Source: Propionibacteriaceae bacterium
GTDB lineage: Bacteria; Actinomycetota; Actinomycetes; Propionibacteriales; Propionibacteriaceae
Length of the DNA stretch: 5,790 nucleotides
NCBI GenBank assembly: GCA_021323255.1
Contig: JAJTCL010000191.1
Location: forward strand, 1-5,790
Direction: 5' to 3'
Part shown: one piece after another, positions 5,364 to 5,790 of the stretch
Layout: each line of letters opens with the position of its first letter
How positions within the stretch are numbered: the stretch's first letter is position 1
Translations under genes and position numbers: made by a program
Notes under the pieces: generated by a model
Seen by the model: only the letters and a program-made list of their open reading frames with translations
Told to the model about the DNA's origin: nothing
The model's database searches: none

Positions 5364-5790
5364 TCAATTGGGCTCCGCCGATGTTGCTGGATGCACCGCG
5401 TGCGGTGCCGGGGTTGTTTGGAGATAGGTCTGGTAGACGCTGACCAGCTGCCTCGCTAGCACCATCCGGCTGGGCCTGTCATCCAATGCGTTCCTGGCCA
5501 GCTGATATGCCTGCGCGACATCAGGAACCTCCGCGACTCCGGTCGCCATCGCCTTAGCCCGATACGCCTCCAGTCGGCTGCTGAGCTCTTGGTGATCTTC
5601 CAGCGCCTTCGTGTAGGCCGTCTGTGCCAGGGTCATCGCCCGGGACACCTGGTCAAGGCGACGCAGGTAATCCTCCAGCTCGTCGCGAGTTTTGGGCATT
5701 TCACCCAGGGCTGCAATGTCGGGCACCGCGTAGCGCGGTGCTGGATCGACGCGGCGTATGCACTCCTCGACGATACGGTGCAGCGCGGCT
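5364..5790 (-). CDS. C-terminal end of an unidentified helical protein (cut by right edge)
   Basis: The frame stays open to the window edge, giving about 142 residues that begin AALHRIVEECIRRVDPA. A GTG at 5726 is an internal Val codon rather than a convincing start, because the upstream codons read as normal protein and no Shine-Dalgarno precedes it. The visible part is highly charged and alpha-helical, with probable coiled coil between about LEDYLRRLDQVSRAM and ELSSRLEAYRAKAM. A second helical hairpin (VAQAYQLARNALDDR, then RQLVSVYQTYLQT) and a short Pro/Ala/His tail follow. I see no Cys motif, membrane segment or catalytic motif. In M. tuberculosis pknG is preceded by glnH and the membrane protein gene glnX. 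This could be the tail of a signal-input protein in an equivalent position, but that rests on position only. As I recall, similar helical regions ending in 'AYRAKA...YQQ' occur in proteins of Streptomyces PknG-like clusters; function unknown. Confidence 0.8.
   Translation of the reverse strand, partial: AALHRIVEECIRRVDPAPRYAVPDIAALGEMPKTRDELEDYLRRLDQVSRAMTLAQTAYTKALEDHQELSSRLEAYRAKAMATGVAEVPDVAQAYQLARNALDDRPSRMVLARQLVSVYQTYLQTTPAPHAVHPATSAEPN

Noticed and set aside
5364..5726. A complete 120-residue gene starting at GTG 5726
   Set aside because: The same frame continues without a stop to the window edge with protein-like sequence, and no ribosome binding site precedes the GTG, so it is read as the tail of a longer gene.
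1..5790. CRISPR arrays, tRNA/rRNA genes, insertion sequences or integrase attachment sites
   Set aside because: No regularly spaced repeats, no RNA-gene signatures and no transposase motifs were seen; the only repeat is the coding zinc-ribbon duplication in the kinase.

Overview
The window is GC-rich, tightly packed and coded entirely on the minus strand. It looks like the inside of one actinobacterial (Actinomycetota) operon. The main evidence is a PknG-type kinase with the rubredoxin-kinase-TPR layout that is characteristic of actinobacteria, together with GTG/TTG codons near starts, ATGA stop/start overlaps and repeated 'YCDVCG' zinc ribbons. I cannot resolve the genus. The wider gene set resembles clusters in Streptomyces-type and related actinobacteria more than the short pknG locus of Mycobacterium tuberculosis.

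In the direction of transcription (right to left) there are five genes. (1) The 3' end of a gene entering from the right edge, encoding an alpha-helical C-terminal region of unknown function (5790-5364). (2) A PknG-like Ser/Thr kinase with two extra N-terminal zinc ribbons (5350-2993). (3) A PP2C-family phosphatase with two N-terminal zinc ribbons (2996-1875), whose start overlaps the kinase stop by 4 nt. (4) A von Willebrand factor A (VWA) protein with a complete MIDAS (1812-532). (5) The 5' part of a zinc-ribbon protein (459-1) that runs off the left edge and very probably continues into an FHA phosphothreonine-binding domain. Intergenic gaps are 13, -4, 62 and 72 nt. I see no promoter or terminator inside, so transcription most likely starts beyond the right edge. 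No stretch over 300 bases lacks a gene.

The set makes a coherent phospho-signalling module: a kinase writes phosphothreonine, a PP2C enzyme erases it, an FHA protein reads it, and a VWA protein acts as a metal-dependent scaffold. Three of the four carry paired N-terminal zinc ribbons of similar design, which suggests a shared docking or redox/metal-sensing principle. The kinase + PP2C + VWA combination recalls the TerY-P triad described for tellurite/stress (Ter) systems. The kinase itself, however, belongs to the PknG family, known from glutamate/2-oxoglutarate metabolic control through FHA proteins such as GarA/OdhI. The input signal and target of this version are not evident from the sequence.

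The most unusual local feature is the VWA-FHA junction. The FHA-gene start lacks a ribosome binding site, but a 15-codon mini-ORF with a good one ends in an ATGA overlap exactly at that start.
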